This document shows, in pieces, positions 32,946-40,417 of a stretch of DNA of 64,000 nt. The first letter of the stretch is position 1. Each line of letters begins with the position of its first letter. The translations under genes were made by a program, and so were the position numbers. A model generated the notes under the pieces. The model was not told the origin of the DNA, did not search any database, and saw only the letters and a list, made by a program, of their open reading frames with translations. Origin of the DNA: Clostridia bacterium (GTDB lineage Bacteria; Bacillota; Clostridia; Oscillospirales; Acutalibacteraceae); the NCBI GenBank assembly GCA_017516445.1, contig JAFXCZ010000002.1, forward strand, positions 1-64,000. The letters are read 5' to 3'.

Positions 32946-33415
32946 TATATACTTAATTGATTACCGTTTAAAACGGCTTTTATAAGTGTTTCGCCCTTGT
33001 ATTCAAGCTTTAGCGAAAAGAAAGGGATATCCTCTTCGAGCAATTTTAAAAATATTTTATCGCCTTGCCATATCGGCAGTGAATAAAGCTCTTTTTTGTC
33101 AACCCAACACAATTCACCCTCGTCACAGTCGGTAAGCTCGCCCGAAAATGAGTCGGAATGAAAAATATGCATATATTCGGTTTCCCATTTGTTCGAGACA
33201 AAGGTTACTATTCCGCGGTAGCTTGCGGATTTAAGGATAAGTCCTGTTTCCTCAAAAACTTCTCTTGCGTTACATTCTTCGGGGCTTTCATTTTCTTCAA
33301 ATTTTCCGCCTATTGCAACCCATTTATCGCGGTTTACATCGTTTTCCTTTTTTATGCGGTGAAGCATTAAATATTTGCCGTCTTTTTCAATATGGCAAAG
33401 CGTACTGTTAATCAA
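32945..33415 (-). CDS. NUDIX hydrolase (MutT/8-oxo-dGTPase type)
   Basis: 156 residues. The Nudix box is complete: GGKFEENESPEECNAREVFEETGL. The start is a TTG immediately after the stop of the LTA-synthase-like gene, with GAGGAA as the ribosome site inside that gene, so the two are translationally coupled. Possible roles are cleaning oxidised nucleotides or another nucleoside diphosphate derivative; the family resemblance to 8-oxo-dGTP diphosphatases is general only. Confidence 0.85.
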   Translation of the reverse strand: MINSTLCHIEKDGKYLMLHRIKKENDVNRDKWVAIGGKFEENESPEECNAREVFEETGLILKSASYRGIVTFVSNKWETEYMHIFHSDSFSGELTDCDEGELCWVDKKELYSLPIWQGDKIFLKLLEEDIPFFSLKLEYKGETLIKAVLNGNQLSI

Positions 33416-33417
33416 AG

Positions 33418-35601
33418 CTATTCCTCCTCGGTTTCAAGGGGAGTCGCCTCATGGGTGTAGCCCTTTATAAAGAAGGTATCTTTTTCTAAGTTTTCATAGT
33501 CGAAAATACAGTTGTACTGAATTTTCTCATACTCGCTTATAAGGTCGGTATAAGGAGAAACGTCGCTCCATTTATAATAATTTCCGTCCTTGTCGATATA
33601 CCCTACCGTATTTATAACAGGAAGTGTTTCGGAAAGCTTTAACAAATATTTATTATATTCGGTAAGCTGAACGTCGGCGGTTTTAAGCACTACGGAGGAT
33701 AGGTAATTGACACTAAGCTTTTCAATTTCCTGTTCCTTTATATCGTAATTAGCCCAAATATAAAATGGTGTTATATGGCGGTTTTGCTCCTGCTCGGGAG
33801 TGAGGTTTGAAAGGCTTTTAACACCTAAAAGCTGTTCAACAAACTCGGGCTCAATGGTGGGCTGATGGTCGCCAAACATACATATTATAGTGCGTTCGGG
33901 AACATTTTCAAAATATTCTATAAGCTTTTTAAATGCAGTATCGCTCTTCTTTACAAGAGAAAGATACTGGTCAACCTTTGGGTAGTCTTCGTCGAACTGC
34001 GTCTGCTTAATTTTTTGCTTGAAGTTTTTGGCTATTGTGTTATAACCGCCGTGGTTTTGCATTGTTACATTGAATGCAAAATACGGTTTTTTCTTGTTGC
34101 GTTTTTCAAAGTCCTTAATAATGTAGTTATAATTGTAGCTGTCGCTTACATACTGACGTACTAACATATTAGAATCGGGATACATTTGGTCAACAAGGTC
34201 TTGCAACAGGTCAACATCATTGGCGTTTTGTTGATATTCCTGCATAATAGAAATATCAATTATATCTTCAAGTGCGGTGAATTTATTAAAACCGAAATTA
34301 GAGTAAACCGAGACTCTGTTCCAACCCTTTGCGTAATATGGGTGGAAAGCAAAGGAGGAATACTTCTGCGCTTCAAGTGTTGAAACAAGTGAAGCAGTGG
34401 GGTTATCAATATAAAGCATATAGGCGTTACTGCCCGAAGGCAAAAATGCGGTGGTGTGGCCTGTTAAAAATTCAAACTCTGTATTAGAGGTGCCTGCACC
34501 TATAACGGGAACATATAGGTTGCCGCGAATAGTGTTTTCCTTAAGAGAGTTTAAAAACGGCATATACTTTTTATTGGTTTCAAATTCACCAAGTACACTC
34601 AGGTCAGAGAGCGACTCATTCATAATACAAATTATATTAGGTGTATCTGCCGCCACTTCGGTATCTTCATCTTCCTTGTCCTTGTCAATCATATCTTTAA
34701 TCTGGTTGGGGTCGTAGTCATTAGGCTCATTCATATAAAGATATTTAGTATTAGCAAAGAAGTTAAATACAAAGCCGTAGTTATGGTAGCCGCGTGTCTG
34801 ATTCCAGAAGTCAGGGCGGACACCCATATTTGCAAAAACGCTTGTGAAATAGAAAAGAATTAAGATAGTTGACGCAAAGGCGCCTGTGAAAGCACGGGAA
34901 ATAATTTTAACCGAAATATTATAATCGGGTGTTCTCATTTTAATAATTATAACAGTAAGTAATATAAATAAGAACGCTGCGGTGATGATTTTATAGTTTG
35001 GCGCAAAATTATAGGTGTTGGCAACACCTGCCGCGGTGGTAACGCTTAAAAAGTCCATAGGCTGAAAGGGCGTTCCGCGGAAATCCATAACATAGCTGTG
35101 TGCAACCGCAAGTCCGAAAAGCACCGTATTAACAGTAAGATAAGAGGTTTTAAAGCTGCCTGTAAGGGCAAAGAAGACAAAATATAGAATAATAATAACC
35201 ATATAGTTCGCAAAAAAGCCGAGGTAGGTCATATCATATATAAATACATTATTAAGACATTCTGTAACGGTCATCAGCGCGATTGGCATTAAAGCGAGCA
35301 ACACAAAGGCAGAAATTTTTCGCGCTTTCTCACTCTTTAAACGAACGGTATATATTGTAGCAAAGGCAATAAGGAAGGGTAAAAACAGGTCAACAGCCAT
35401 AAGAAGCCATCTTGAAGTTAGTGGCAGGGTTAAAAAAGTGTCTATACGCAGGATTGTCACAAAAAGTGCAACCAAGCATAAAACACTGCCAATAATTTTT
35501 GAAGCCTTTGTATACGAAACCTCAAACGTGTTATTTAAAAACTGCGGAAGCTTTTTCCACAATAGATTATAAATCTTTTTTGCAGCCGTTTGAAAACCCA
35601 T
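33418..35601 (-). CDS. LTA synthase-like membrane sulfatase-fold enzyme
   Basis: 727 residues. The N-terminal ~250 residues hold five to six membrane segments; the extracellular domain of the alkaline phosphatase/sulfatase fold follows. Metal and catalytic positions: Glu in CIMNESLSD, Thr in GAGTSNTEFEFLTG, MQNHGGYN and FGDHQPTIEPEF. LtaS-type enzymes move glycerol-phosphate from phosphatidylglycerol to lipoteichoic acid; other relatives transfer phosphoglycerol or phosphoethanolamine to glycans. Own promoter; NUDIX gene coupled downstream. Confidence 0.9.
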   Translation of the reverse strand: MGFQTAAKKIYNLLWKKLPQFLNNTFEVSYTKASKIIGSVLCLVALFVTILRIDTFLTLPLTSRWLLMAVDLFLPFLIAFATIYTVRLKSEKARKISAFVLLALMPIALMTVTECLNNVFIYDMTYLGFFANYMVIIILYFVFFALTGSFKTSYLTVNTVLFGLAVAHSYVMDFRGTPFQPMDFLSVTTAAGVANTYNFAPNYKIITAAFLFILLTVIIIKMRTPDYNISVKIISRAFTGAFASTILILFYFTSVFANMGVRPDFWNQTRGYHNYGFVFNFFANTKYLYMNEPNDYDPNQIKDMIDKDKEDEDTEVAADTPNIICIMNESLSDLSVLGEFETNKKYMPFLNSLKENTIRGNLYVPVIGAGTSNTEFEFLTGHTTAFLPSGSNAYMLYIDNPTASLVSTLEAQKYSSFAFHPYYAKGWNRVSVYSNFGFNKFTALEDIIDISIMQEYQQNANDVDLLQDLVDQMYPDSNMLVRQYVSDSYNYNYIIKDFEKRNKKKPYFAFNVTMQNHGGYNTIAKNFKQKIKQTQFDEDYPKVDQYLSLVKKSDTAFKKLIEYFENVPERTIICMFGDHQPTIEPEFVEQLLGVKSLSNLTPEQEQNRHITPFYIWANYDIKEQEIEKLSVNYLSSVVLKTADVQLTEYNKYLLKLSETLPVINTVGYIDKDGNYYKWSDVSPYTDLISEYEKIQYNCIFDYENLEKDTFFIKGYTHEATPLETEEE

Positions 35602-35634
35602 AAATTTCCTTTCTCGTTTTAAAGTCTATTAATA

Positions 35635-35663
35635 AGTATACCATATTTTGTTTGCAATAACAA
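35635..35663 (-). promoter_or_regulatory. Promoter of the LTA synthase-like gene
   Basis: On the minus strand TTGTTA, 17-base spacer, TATACT, about 35 bases from the start codon. Confidence 0.5.
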
Positions 35664-35702
35664 TACTTTTATCACTGAATAATATGTTATGAGGTGTATA
35701 AA

Positions 35703-35828
35703 ATGGCGGTTGACATTATAAGCCTGCTATTAAGCGTGTTGCTTGTGTTTGCGGTTTGCAGGCTCAAACGGTTTTTTAGGCGTAAAATGCTATGCAATAA
35801 AAAATATTTTACAAATCGGTTAAGTTAA
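35703..35828 (+). CDS. Putative 41-residue membrane protein
   Basis: Reads MAVDIISLLLSVLLVFAV followed by CRLKRFFRRKMLCNKKYFTN and a short end. One membrane helix followed by a strongly basic tail, the topology of small regulatory membrane proteins. GAGGTG lies seven bases before the ATG. The next gene's promoter overlaps its 3' end. Not recognised; could also be a chance frame, though helix plus SD argue otherwise. Confidence 0.45.
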   Translation: MAVDIISLLLSVLLVFAVCRLKRFFRRKMLCNKKYFTNRLS

Positions 35829-35836
35829 AGTATAAT
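35808..35836 (+). promoter_or_regulatory. Promoter of the first binding-protein gene
   Basis: TTTACA, 17-base spacer, TATAAT. The same hexamers, spacing and GTTAAG/GTGAAG-type context recur before the second binding-protein gene. Confidence 0.75.
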
Positions 35837-35865
35837 GGTAACATAAAATAAAACGGAGATAAAAA

Positions 35866-36630
35866 ATGAAAAAATTATTAGCTATTATACTTTCTTTAAT
35901 AATGTTATTCTCTTTTGTCGGCTGCGGTGAGCGTGATTACGATAGCCAAGAGGTTAAAAAAGCGGGTAAGCTTTTAGTAGGCGTTACTCAATTTGCGCCG
36001 ATGAATTATATTGAAAACGGTGAATGGACAGGCTTTGATACCGAGTTTGCAAGATTATTTGCAAAGGAAAAGCTTGGCGTTGAGGTTGAGTTTGTAGAAA
36101 TTGTGTGGGATGAGAAGTTTAAAGTGTTAGAGGATTACACTGTAGACTGCATCTGGAACGGTATGACTAATTCCGAAGAAGCCAATAAAAAAGCCAGCGT
36201 TTCTGATGCTTATTTAAGAAATGCGCAAATGCTTGTCACCAAAGCAGAGCTTGCAGGTAATTATAAGGACGGCTACGATATAAGGAATTTGAAGCTGGCG
36301 GTAGAAAAAGGCTCAGCCGCAGAGGAATGTCTTGTGCGTACCGGCTACAAGGACGTTGCATTTAAGCAAACCCAGATTGCTGCGGTAGAATCGGTTATAA
36401 ACGGTCAAGCCGATGGCGCTGTGGTGGATGTTACATTGGTAAATGCTATGATTGGTGAGGGTAAGAAGTATCCTCAGCTTGCAAAGGTGTTCGATTTTTC
36501 GAGTGAAGTGTATTCCGTAGCTTTTAGACAAGGCTCCGACCTTACCGAAATGTTGAATGATTTTATAGATGAAATACGCGATGAAGAGCTGTTACAGCTC
36601 GCAAATAAGTACGGATTAACACTTGCATAG
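35866..36630 (+). CDS. Amino-acid ABC transporter substrate-binding lipoprotein (copy 1)
   Basis: 254 residues. Lipoprotein signal: hydrophobic leader then lipobox FVGC with Cys ~20. The mature part is a type II periplasmic-binding fold of the polar amino acid group (GKLLVGVTQFAPMNYIENG, DCIWNGMTNSEEA). A close paralog of the next gene, about half identical by eye, and with the same layout. It has its own promoter and no permease directly after it, so it probably shares the downstream permease and ATPase. Ligand not predictable beyond polar amino acid. Confidence 0.88.
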   Translation: MKKLLAIILSLIMLFSFVGCGERDYDSQEVKKAGKLLVGVTQFAPMNYIENGEWTGFDTEFARLFAKEKLGVEVEFVEIVWDEKFKVLEDYTVDCIWNGMTNSEEANKKASVSDAYLRNAQMLVTKAELAGNYKDGYDIRNLKLAVEKGSAAEECLVRTGYKDVAFKQTQIAAVESVINGQADGAVVDVTLVNAMIGEGKKYPQLAKVFDFSSEVYSVAFRQGSDLTEMLNDFIDEIRDEELLQLANKYGLTLA

Positions 36631-36711
36631 TAAAAAACTGTATAAAATGCATAAAACTTTGGCTCTTTAGTTAGATGAAGTGCCAAAGTTTAATTTTTTT
36701 CAAAAAAAGAC

Positions 36712-36740
36712 TTTACAAATTTAGTTTGGTGAAGTATAAT
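36712..36740 (+). promoter_or_regulatory. Promoter of the second binding-protein operon
   Basis: TTTACA, 17-base spacer, TATAAT; leader of about 155 bases to the start codon. Confidence 0.75.
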
Positions 36741-36775
36741 AGCATCATCGACAACGCGCATGGAGGAAAAAGAAA

Positions 36776-36796
36776 ATGAGAGTCCACCGAAACTAA
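36776..36796 (+). CDS. Putative leader peptide MRVHRN
   Basis: A six-codon frame with a strong GGAGG nine bases upstream, in the long leader of the second binding-protein gene. It includes Arg, His and Arg codons. An overlapping frame starts at 36760 (MEEKENESPPKLN) but its start codon has no ribosome site. Translation could be coupled to folding of the downstream hairpin. Inference from position and ribosome site only. Confidence 0.4.
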   Translation: MRVHRN

Positions 36797-36822
36797 ACTG
36801 AATACTTTTTATTTTTTTAAGT

Positions 36823-36856
36823 GTGCACTTCACTTAAGTAAACTTCTAAAGTGCGC
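36823..36856 (+). promoter_or_regulatory. Leader hairpin with alternative pairing
   Basis: GTGCACTT can pair with AAGTGCGC (eight pairs, one G-T) around a loop that contains the palindrome ACTTAAGT; AAGTGTGCACTT can alternatively fold on itself. A T-rich stretch precedes. Candidate regulatory structure between the leader peptide and the gene. Confidence 0.4.
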
Positions 36857-36902
36857 TAATAACAAATTATTAAAAACATAACATTTAAAGGAGAAATTAA
36901 AA

Positions 36903-37673
36903 ATGAAAAAAATTATTGCTTTACTTATGACACTTGCACTTTTGGTTGCTTGCTTTGCAGGATGCGGAGCAGCAGATGCAGATAGCGCTGCTATCAAGGA
37001 AAACGGAAAAATTATTGTTGGTATTACTGATTACGCTCCAATGGACTATAAAGAAAAAGGTTCTGACGAGTGGACAGGTTTCGATGCTGAATTTGCAAGA
37101 CTCTTCGCAAAAGAACTTGGCGTTGAAGCTGAATTTATTGAAATTGATTGGGATAACAAATTTATCGAGCTTGAAGCCGGCACAATCGACTGCGTATGGA
37201 ACGGTATGACAATCACAGACGAAGCAAAGGCAAACGCAAGCGTATCTAACCCCTATGTAAGAAATGCACAGGTTCTCGTTATGAAGGCTGACAAGGTTGC
37301 TGCTATTACTAAGGCTGAAGATGCAAAAGACCTTAAGTTTGCAGTTGAAAAGGGCTCTGCAGGTGCTGACTGCGCGAAAGATGCAGGCTACAAGAATATT
37401 ACTGAAGTTGATACACAGAGTACTGCACTTATGGAAGTTGAAGCAGGTACTGCAGATGCAACCATCATCGATATCACAATGGCTAACGCTATGACAGGCG
37501 CAGGCACCAGTTATGCTGACCTTGCAAAAGGTATTGAATATTCAAGCGAAGAATACGGCGTTGCTTTCCGTAAGGATTCAGATTTAACTAAGATGCTTAA
37601 TGACTTTATGGCAAAGATTAAGGATACTGACCTTAAGGCACTTGCTGAAAAGTACGAATTAACCTTAGCTTAA
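36903..37673 (+). CDS. Amino-acid ABC transporter substrate-binding lipoprotein (copy 2)
   Basis: 256 residues. Lipobox CFAGC at the end of a hydrophobic leader (mature Cys ~21). Same polar amino acid binding fold as copy 1: GKIIVGITDYAPMDYKEKG, DCVWNGMTITDEAK, LKFAVEKGSAGADC. It is more alanine/lysine rich, as expected for an abundant surface protein. It heads the operon with permease, ATPase and the YerC-like gene. A stem-loop after the stop may keep its mRNA in excess over the permease. Confidence 0.92.
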   Translation: MKKIIALLMTLALLVACFAGCGAADADSAAIKENGKIIVGITDYAPMDYKEKGSDEWTGFDAEFARLFAKELGVEAEFIEIDWDNKFIELEAGTIDCVWNGMTITDEAKANASVSNPYVRNAQVLVMKADKVAAITKAEDAKDLKFAVEKGSAGADCAKDAGYKNITEVDTQSTALMEVEAGTADATIIDITMANAMTGAGTSYADLAKGIEYSSEEYGVAFRKDSDLTKMLNDFMAKIKDTDLKALAEKYELTLA

Positions 37674-37692
37674 TAATTAAATAAGTAATTTT

Positions 37693-37718
37693 AGGTAGAG
37701 GCTCTTTTGGAGCCTCTA
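37693..37718 (+). terminator. Stem-loop between binding protein and permease genes
   Basis: GTAGAGGCTC and GAGCCTCTAC around a six-base loop, with no T-run. Better seen as an mRNA-stabilising or partial-termination element that gives more binding protein than permease. Confidence 0.65.
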
Positions 37719-37742
37719 CTTAACGCTGTGAAAGGGAAGTTT

Positions 37743-38387
37743 ATGTTTTTATCGGTAACGCTTGATTTATTAAGGGGATTTTATGAAACCTTTAAGGTAT
37801 TTGGGCTTACACTGCTGTTTGCCTTGCCTTTGGGACTTGTTATTGCCTTTGGCTCAATGAGTAAGTTTAAACCCTTAAGCTTTTTAGTGAAAACTTTTGT
37901 TTGGATAATCCGCGGAACACCGCTTATGCTTCAGCTTATCGCCTTTTTCTATGGGCCAGGGCTTTTGTTCGGTATGCGTGCTATGCCGCGTTTTACTGCT
38001 GTTATGGTTGCATTTGTTATTAACTATGCTTGTTATTTCAGTGAAATCTATCGCGGCGGTATTGAGGGTATACCGCGCGGACAGTATGAGGCAGGTCAGG
38101 TGCTTGGTATGACCAAGAGCCAGATTTTCTTTAAGGTTGTTCTTTTGCAGGTTATTAAAAGAATAGTACCGCCTATGAGTAATGAAATTATTACTTTGGT
38201 AAAGGATACTTCCCTTGCAAGAATTATTGCAGTTTATGAAATTATCTGGAATGCGCAAAGCTATATTAAGAGTGACGGCTTAATCTGGCCCCTTTTCTAT
38301 ACAGCGGCATTCTATCTGGTATTCTGCGGCGGTTTGACATTGCTTTTCGGTTACATAGAAAAGAAATTGTCATATTTCCGTTCATAA
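37743..38387 (+). CDS. Amino-acid ABC transporter permease (HisM/GlnP type)
   Basis: 214 residues with about five membrane segments. ATG after AAAGGGAAG (MFLSVTLDLLRGFYETFKVF). The EAA loop that contacts the ATPase is EAGQVLGMTKSQIFFKVVLLQ, and RGTPLMLQLIAFFYGP is typical of polar amino acid permeases. Only one permease gene is present, so it would act as a homodimer. Thirteen bases before the ATPase gene. Confidence 0.93.
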   Translation: MFLSVTLDLLRGFYETFKVFGLTLLFALPLGLVIAFGSMSKFKPLSFLVKTFVWIIRGTPLMLQLIAFFYGPGLLFGMRAMPRFTAVMVAFVINYACYFSEIYRGGIEGIPRGQYEAGQVLGMTKSQIFFKVVLLQVIKRIVPPMSNEIITLVKDTSLARIIAVYEIIWNAQSYIKSDGLIWPLFYTAAFYLVFCGGLTLLFGYIEKKLSYFRS

Positions 38388-38400
38388 GGAGGGGGATAAA

Positions 38401-39156
38401 ATGTCTGTTTTAGAGGTAAAAGATATAAAAAAAGCCTTCGGCAAGACCGAGGTTTTAAAGGGCATCAGCTTTTCGCTTGAAAAGGGTGAGGTGCTTGTAA
38501 TAATAGGCTCGTCGGGAAGCGGTAAAACAACACTGCTTCGTTGCCTTAACTTTTTGGAAACCGCCGATGAGGGTACTATAAGTGTTGACGGAAAGCTTTT
38601 GTTTGACGGAGATATGTCCTCTCTTAGTGATAATCAGATACGGGAGAATAGATTGCATTTTGGTCTTGTTTTCCAGAATTTTAATCTATTTCCGCAGTAC
38701 ACAGTACTTCAGAATGTAACCTTAGCTCCAACTCTTCTTAAAAAGAACGGTGCACAGGAAATTGAGGAAAATGCACGTCAGCTTATAAAAAGGGTAGGTC
38801 TTATAGAAAAATTAAATAACTACCCTTGCGAGCTTTCGGGCGGACAGCAGCAGCGTGTGGCTATTGCGCGCGCGTTAGCGCTCAATCCCGATATTCTTTG
38901 CTTTGATGAGCCTACCTCTGCTCTGGACCCAGAGCTTACAGGCGAGGTTTTAAAGGTTATAAAAGGCCTTAAAAGTAAGGACAGTACAATGATTATTGTA
39001 ACACACGAAATGGAATTTGCCAAAAATGTAGCCGATAAGGTTATCTTTATGGCAGACGGTGTCATAGAAGAAATGGGAACACCGCAAGAGGTATTTGATA
39101 ATCCGCGCTCCCCGAAAACCCAGCATTTTTTAAGTAAATCAATGGAAGAATTTTAG
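38401..39156 (+). CDS. Amino-acid ABC transporter ATP-binding protein
   Basis: 251 residues. Walker A GSSGSGKTT, Q-loop FQNFNLFPQ, signature LSGGQQQR, Walker B ILCFDEPTSALDPE and switch His in VTHEM. Drives uptake with the permease and one or both binding proteins. AGGAGG precedes the ATG. Followed after eight bases by a YerC-like gene. Confidence 0.95.
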   Translation: MSVLEVKDIKKAFGKTEVLKGISFSLEKGEVLVIIGSSGSGKTTLLRCLNFLETADEGTISVDGKLLFDGDMSSLSDNQIRENRLHFGLVFQNFNLFPQYTVLQNVTLAPTLLKKNGAQEIEENARQLIKRVGLIEKLNNYPCELSGGQQQRVAIARALALNPDILCFDEPTSALDPELTGEVLKVIKGLKSKDSTMIIVTHEMEFAKNVADKVIFMADGVIEEMGTPQEVFDNPRSPKTQHFLSKSMEEF

Positions 39157-39164
39157 GTGAGTTT

Positions 39165-39440
39165 ATGAGTACAAGAAAAATTACCAATGAAATGATACAG
39201 GAAGTATATAAATTATTGGCATCGATAAGTACCCCCGAGGATATGGAAATTCTTTTTGCAGATTTATGCACAAATAAGGAGGTTGAGCAGATGGCACAGC
39301 GAATTGCCGCTGCTAAGCTTCTGATAAACGGTAAAACCTATAACCAAGTTATCGAAAAGACCGATATTTCTTCGGCAACACTCAGCCGTGTATCACGCTG
39401 TGTGCAATACGGTGAGGGTTATAAGAAGTTTATAAAATAA
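39165..39440 (+). CDS. YerC/TrpR-related DNA-binding protein
   Basis: 91 residues, all helical. The TrpR-like helix-turn-helix is at ~40-80: EVEQMAQRIAAAKLLINGKT, then SSATLSRVSRCVQYGEGY. The family (YerC/YecD) includes proteins of unproven ligand. Being last in the amino-acid transporter operon, it is a candidate sensor-repressor of that operon, which is inference. Confidence 0.85.
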   Translation: MSTRKITNEMIQEVYKLLASISTPEDMEILFADLCTNKEVEQMAQRIAAAKLLINGKTYNQVIEKTDISSATLSRVSRCVQYGEGYKKFIK

Positions 39441-39465
39441 ATTTAGTGTTAAGAATGATAAAAAA

Positions 39466-39499
39466 GTGCCTCGACTACGCGAATTGCGTGTCGAGGCAC
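39466..39499 (-). terminator. Duplicate terminator downstream of tRNA-Leu(TAA)
   Basis: GTGCCTCGAC and GTCGAGGCAC around TACGCGAATTGCGT; followed on the minus strand by TTTTTTATC. Near-identical to the hairpin 96 bases away. Confidence 0.75.
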
Positions 39500-39513
39500 T
39501 CGGATGGTTAGAA

Positions 39514-39549
39514 AGTTTGTATATAATCTGAGACGCGAGGTTACAAACT
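39514..39549. repeat. Stem-loop between the two terminator copies
   Basis: AGTTTGT and ACAAACT enclose a 22-base loop (with GAGACGCGAGG). It occupies the place where a second tRNA body would be expected if the terminator copy came from a tRNA duplication. Confidence 0.4.
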
Positions 39550-39561
39550 ATAAAAAAAGAA

Positions 39562-39595
39562 GCACCTCAACTACGCGAATTGCGTGTCGAGGCAC
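39562..39595 (-). terminator. Terminator of tRNA-Leu(TAA)
   Basis: Same hairpin as at 39466-39499 with one base change (GCACCTCAAC/GTCGAGGCAC region), followed on the minus strand by TTCTTTTTTTATAG. Confidence 0.8.
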
Positions 39596-39600
39596 TCGAC

Positions 39601-39687
39601 TGGTGCCGCTGGCCGGACTTGAACCGGCACGATATCGCTACCGAGGGATTTTAAGTCCCTTGTGTCTGCCTATTCCACCACAGCGGC
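39601..39687 (-). tRNA. tRNA-Leu (anticodon TAA)
   Basis: 87 bases with encoded CCA. Acceptor GCCGCTG pairs with CAGCGGC; anticodon stem GGGA/TCCC around CTTAAAA gives TAA; class II variable arm; T-arm CCGGTTCAAGTCCGG. Confidence 0.95.
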
Positions 39688-39755
39688 ATATCATATATCA
39701 TATATTAATTTCAGTTTTTTGTCAAGAACTTTTTAATAAAAAATAATAAAAAGTC

Positions 39756-39784
39756 TTGACTATTCTGTTTTTTTGTGTTATTAT
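39756..39784 (+). promoter_or_regulatory. Promoter of tRNA-Gly
   Basis: TTGACT, 17-base spacer, TATTAT, ending 15 bases before the tRNA. Confidence 0.75.
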
Positions 39785-39799
39785 AAGCGAAGTTCAGAT

Positions 39800-39874
39800 G
39801 CGGGTGTAGTTCAACGGCTAGAATCCCAGCCTTCCAAGCTGGTTGTGTGGGTTCGATTCCCATCACCCGCTCCA
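39800..39874 (+). tRNA. tRNA-Gly (anticodon TCC)
   Basis: 75 bases with encoded CCA. Acceptor GCGGGTG pairs with CACCCGC; anticodon arm CCAGC-CTTCCAA-GCTGG gives TCC; T-arm GTGGGTTCGATTCCCAT. Followed directly by its terminator. Unlike the three tRNA-Leu genes, it has no decayed copies around it. Confidence 0.96.
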
Positions 39875-39876
39875 AA

Positions 39877-39908
39877 AAAACGACTTGTATTGCACAAGTC
39901 GTTTTTTA
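39877..39908. terminator. Bidirectional terminator after tRNA-Gly
   Basis: AAAACGACTTGT and ACAAGTCGTTTT around ATTGC; also serves the convergent DUF2975-like gene. Confidence 0.85.
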
Positions 39909-39912
39909 ATAG

Positions 39913-40335
39913 CTATTTGCAGTTAAAAATGTTTATAAATATATTTCTGAAAACAAACACTAAAAGTGATATAAATAAAAATGTCGCTGCAACGATAAAG
40001 AACGGCAGGTAGAATTTTCCTGCAATAAGTGTTATAAAGGCGATAATAATACAGCAAATGCCCATATACATAAGATATTTTATATTGTCGGGGCTGTTGC
40101 AGTCACCCTTTTCAATGTTCTTTAAAACCTTTCTAAGATAAAAAAGGGTAAGTCCCGTAAAGGGCGCACAAGGGTAACAGGTAACCATAATTGTTGTAGC
40201 AAGGCTTTCAAGTCTTCCCGTAAGCTCAACATACCAAGTTACAAGAAAGGGCAGAAAAAAGGCAAGGGCTACAAGTAAAATTAAAAATATATCGGTTAGA
40301 AGTAAAGAAAATTTAATAGTATTTACTTTTTTCAT
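39913..40335 (-). CDS. DUF2975-like four-helix membrane protein
   Basis: 140 residues with four membrane segments (roughly 12-38, 48-70, 88-108, 112-136). The layout and the FYLRKVLKNIEKGD loop fit DUF2975-type proteins, which in Firmicutes usually stand beside a small XRE regulator. No such partner is next to it here. Function unknown. Confidence 0.65.
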   Translation of the reverse strand: MKKVNTIKFSLLLTDIFLILLVALAFFLPFLVTWYVELTGRLESLATTIMVTCYPCAPFTGLTLFYLRKVLKNIEKGDCNSPDNIKYLMYMGICCIIIAFITLIAGKFYLPFFIVAATFLFISLLVFVFRNIFINIFNCK

Positions 40336-40417
40336 AAATTAACTCCTGTGAAGATGTTGTGTTTTCATTATACAGTAAAAATTATGTTTTGTAAATGGTA
40401 AAAAGGATTTTTAAAAA

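Noticed and set aside
39504..39746. 80-residue + strand frame over tRNA-Leu(TAA)
   Set aside because: Antisense reading of the tRNA (the typical false RLVPLAGLEPA peptide); rejected.
39773..40012. 79-residue + strand frame over tRNA-Gly
   Set aside because: Reads straight through the tRNA and its terminator; rejected.
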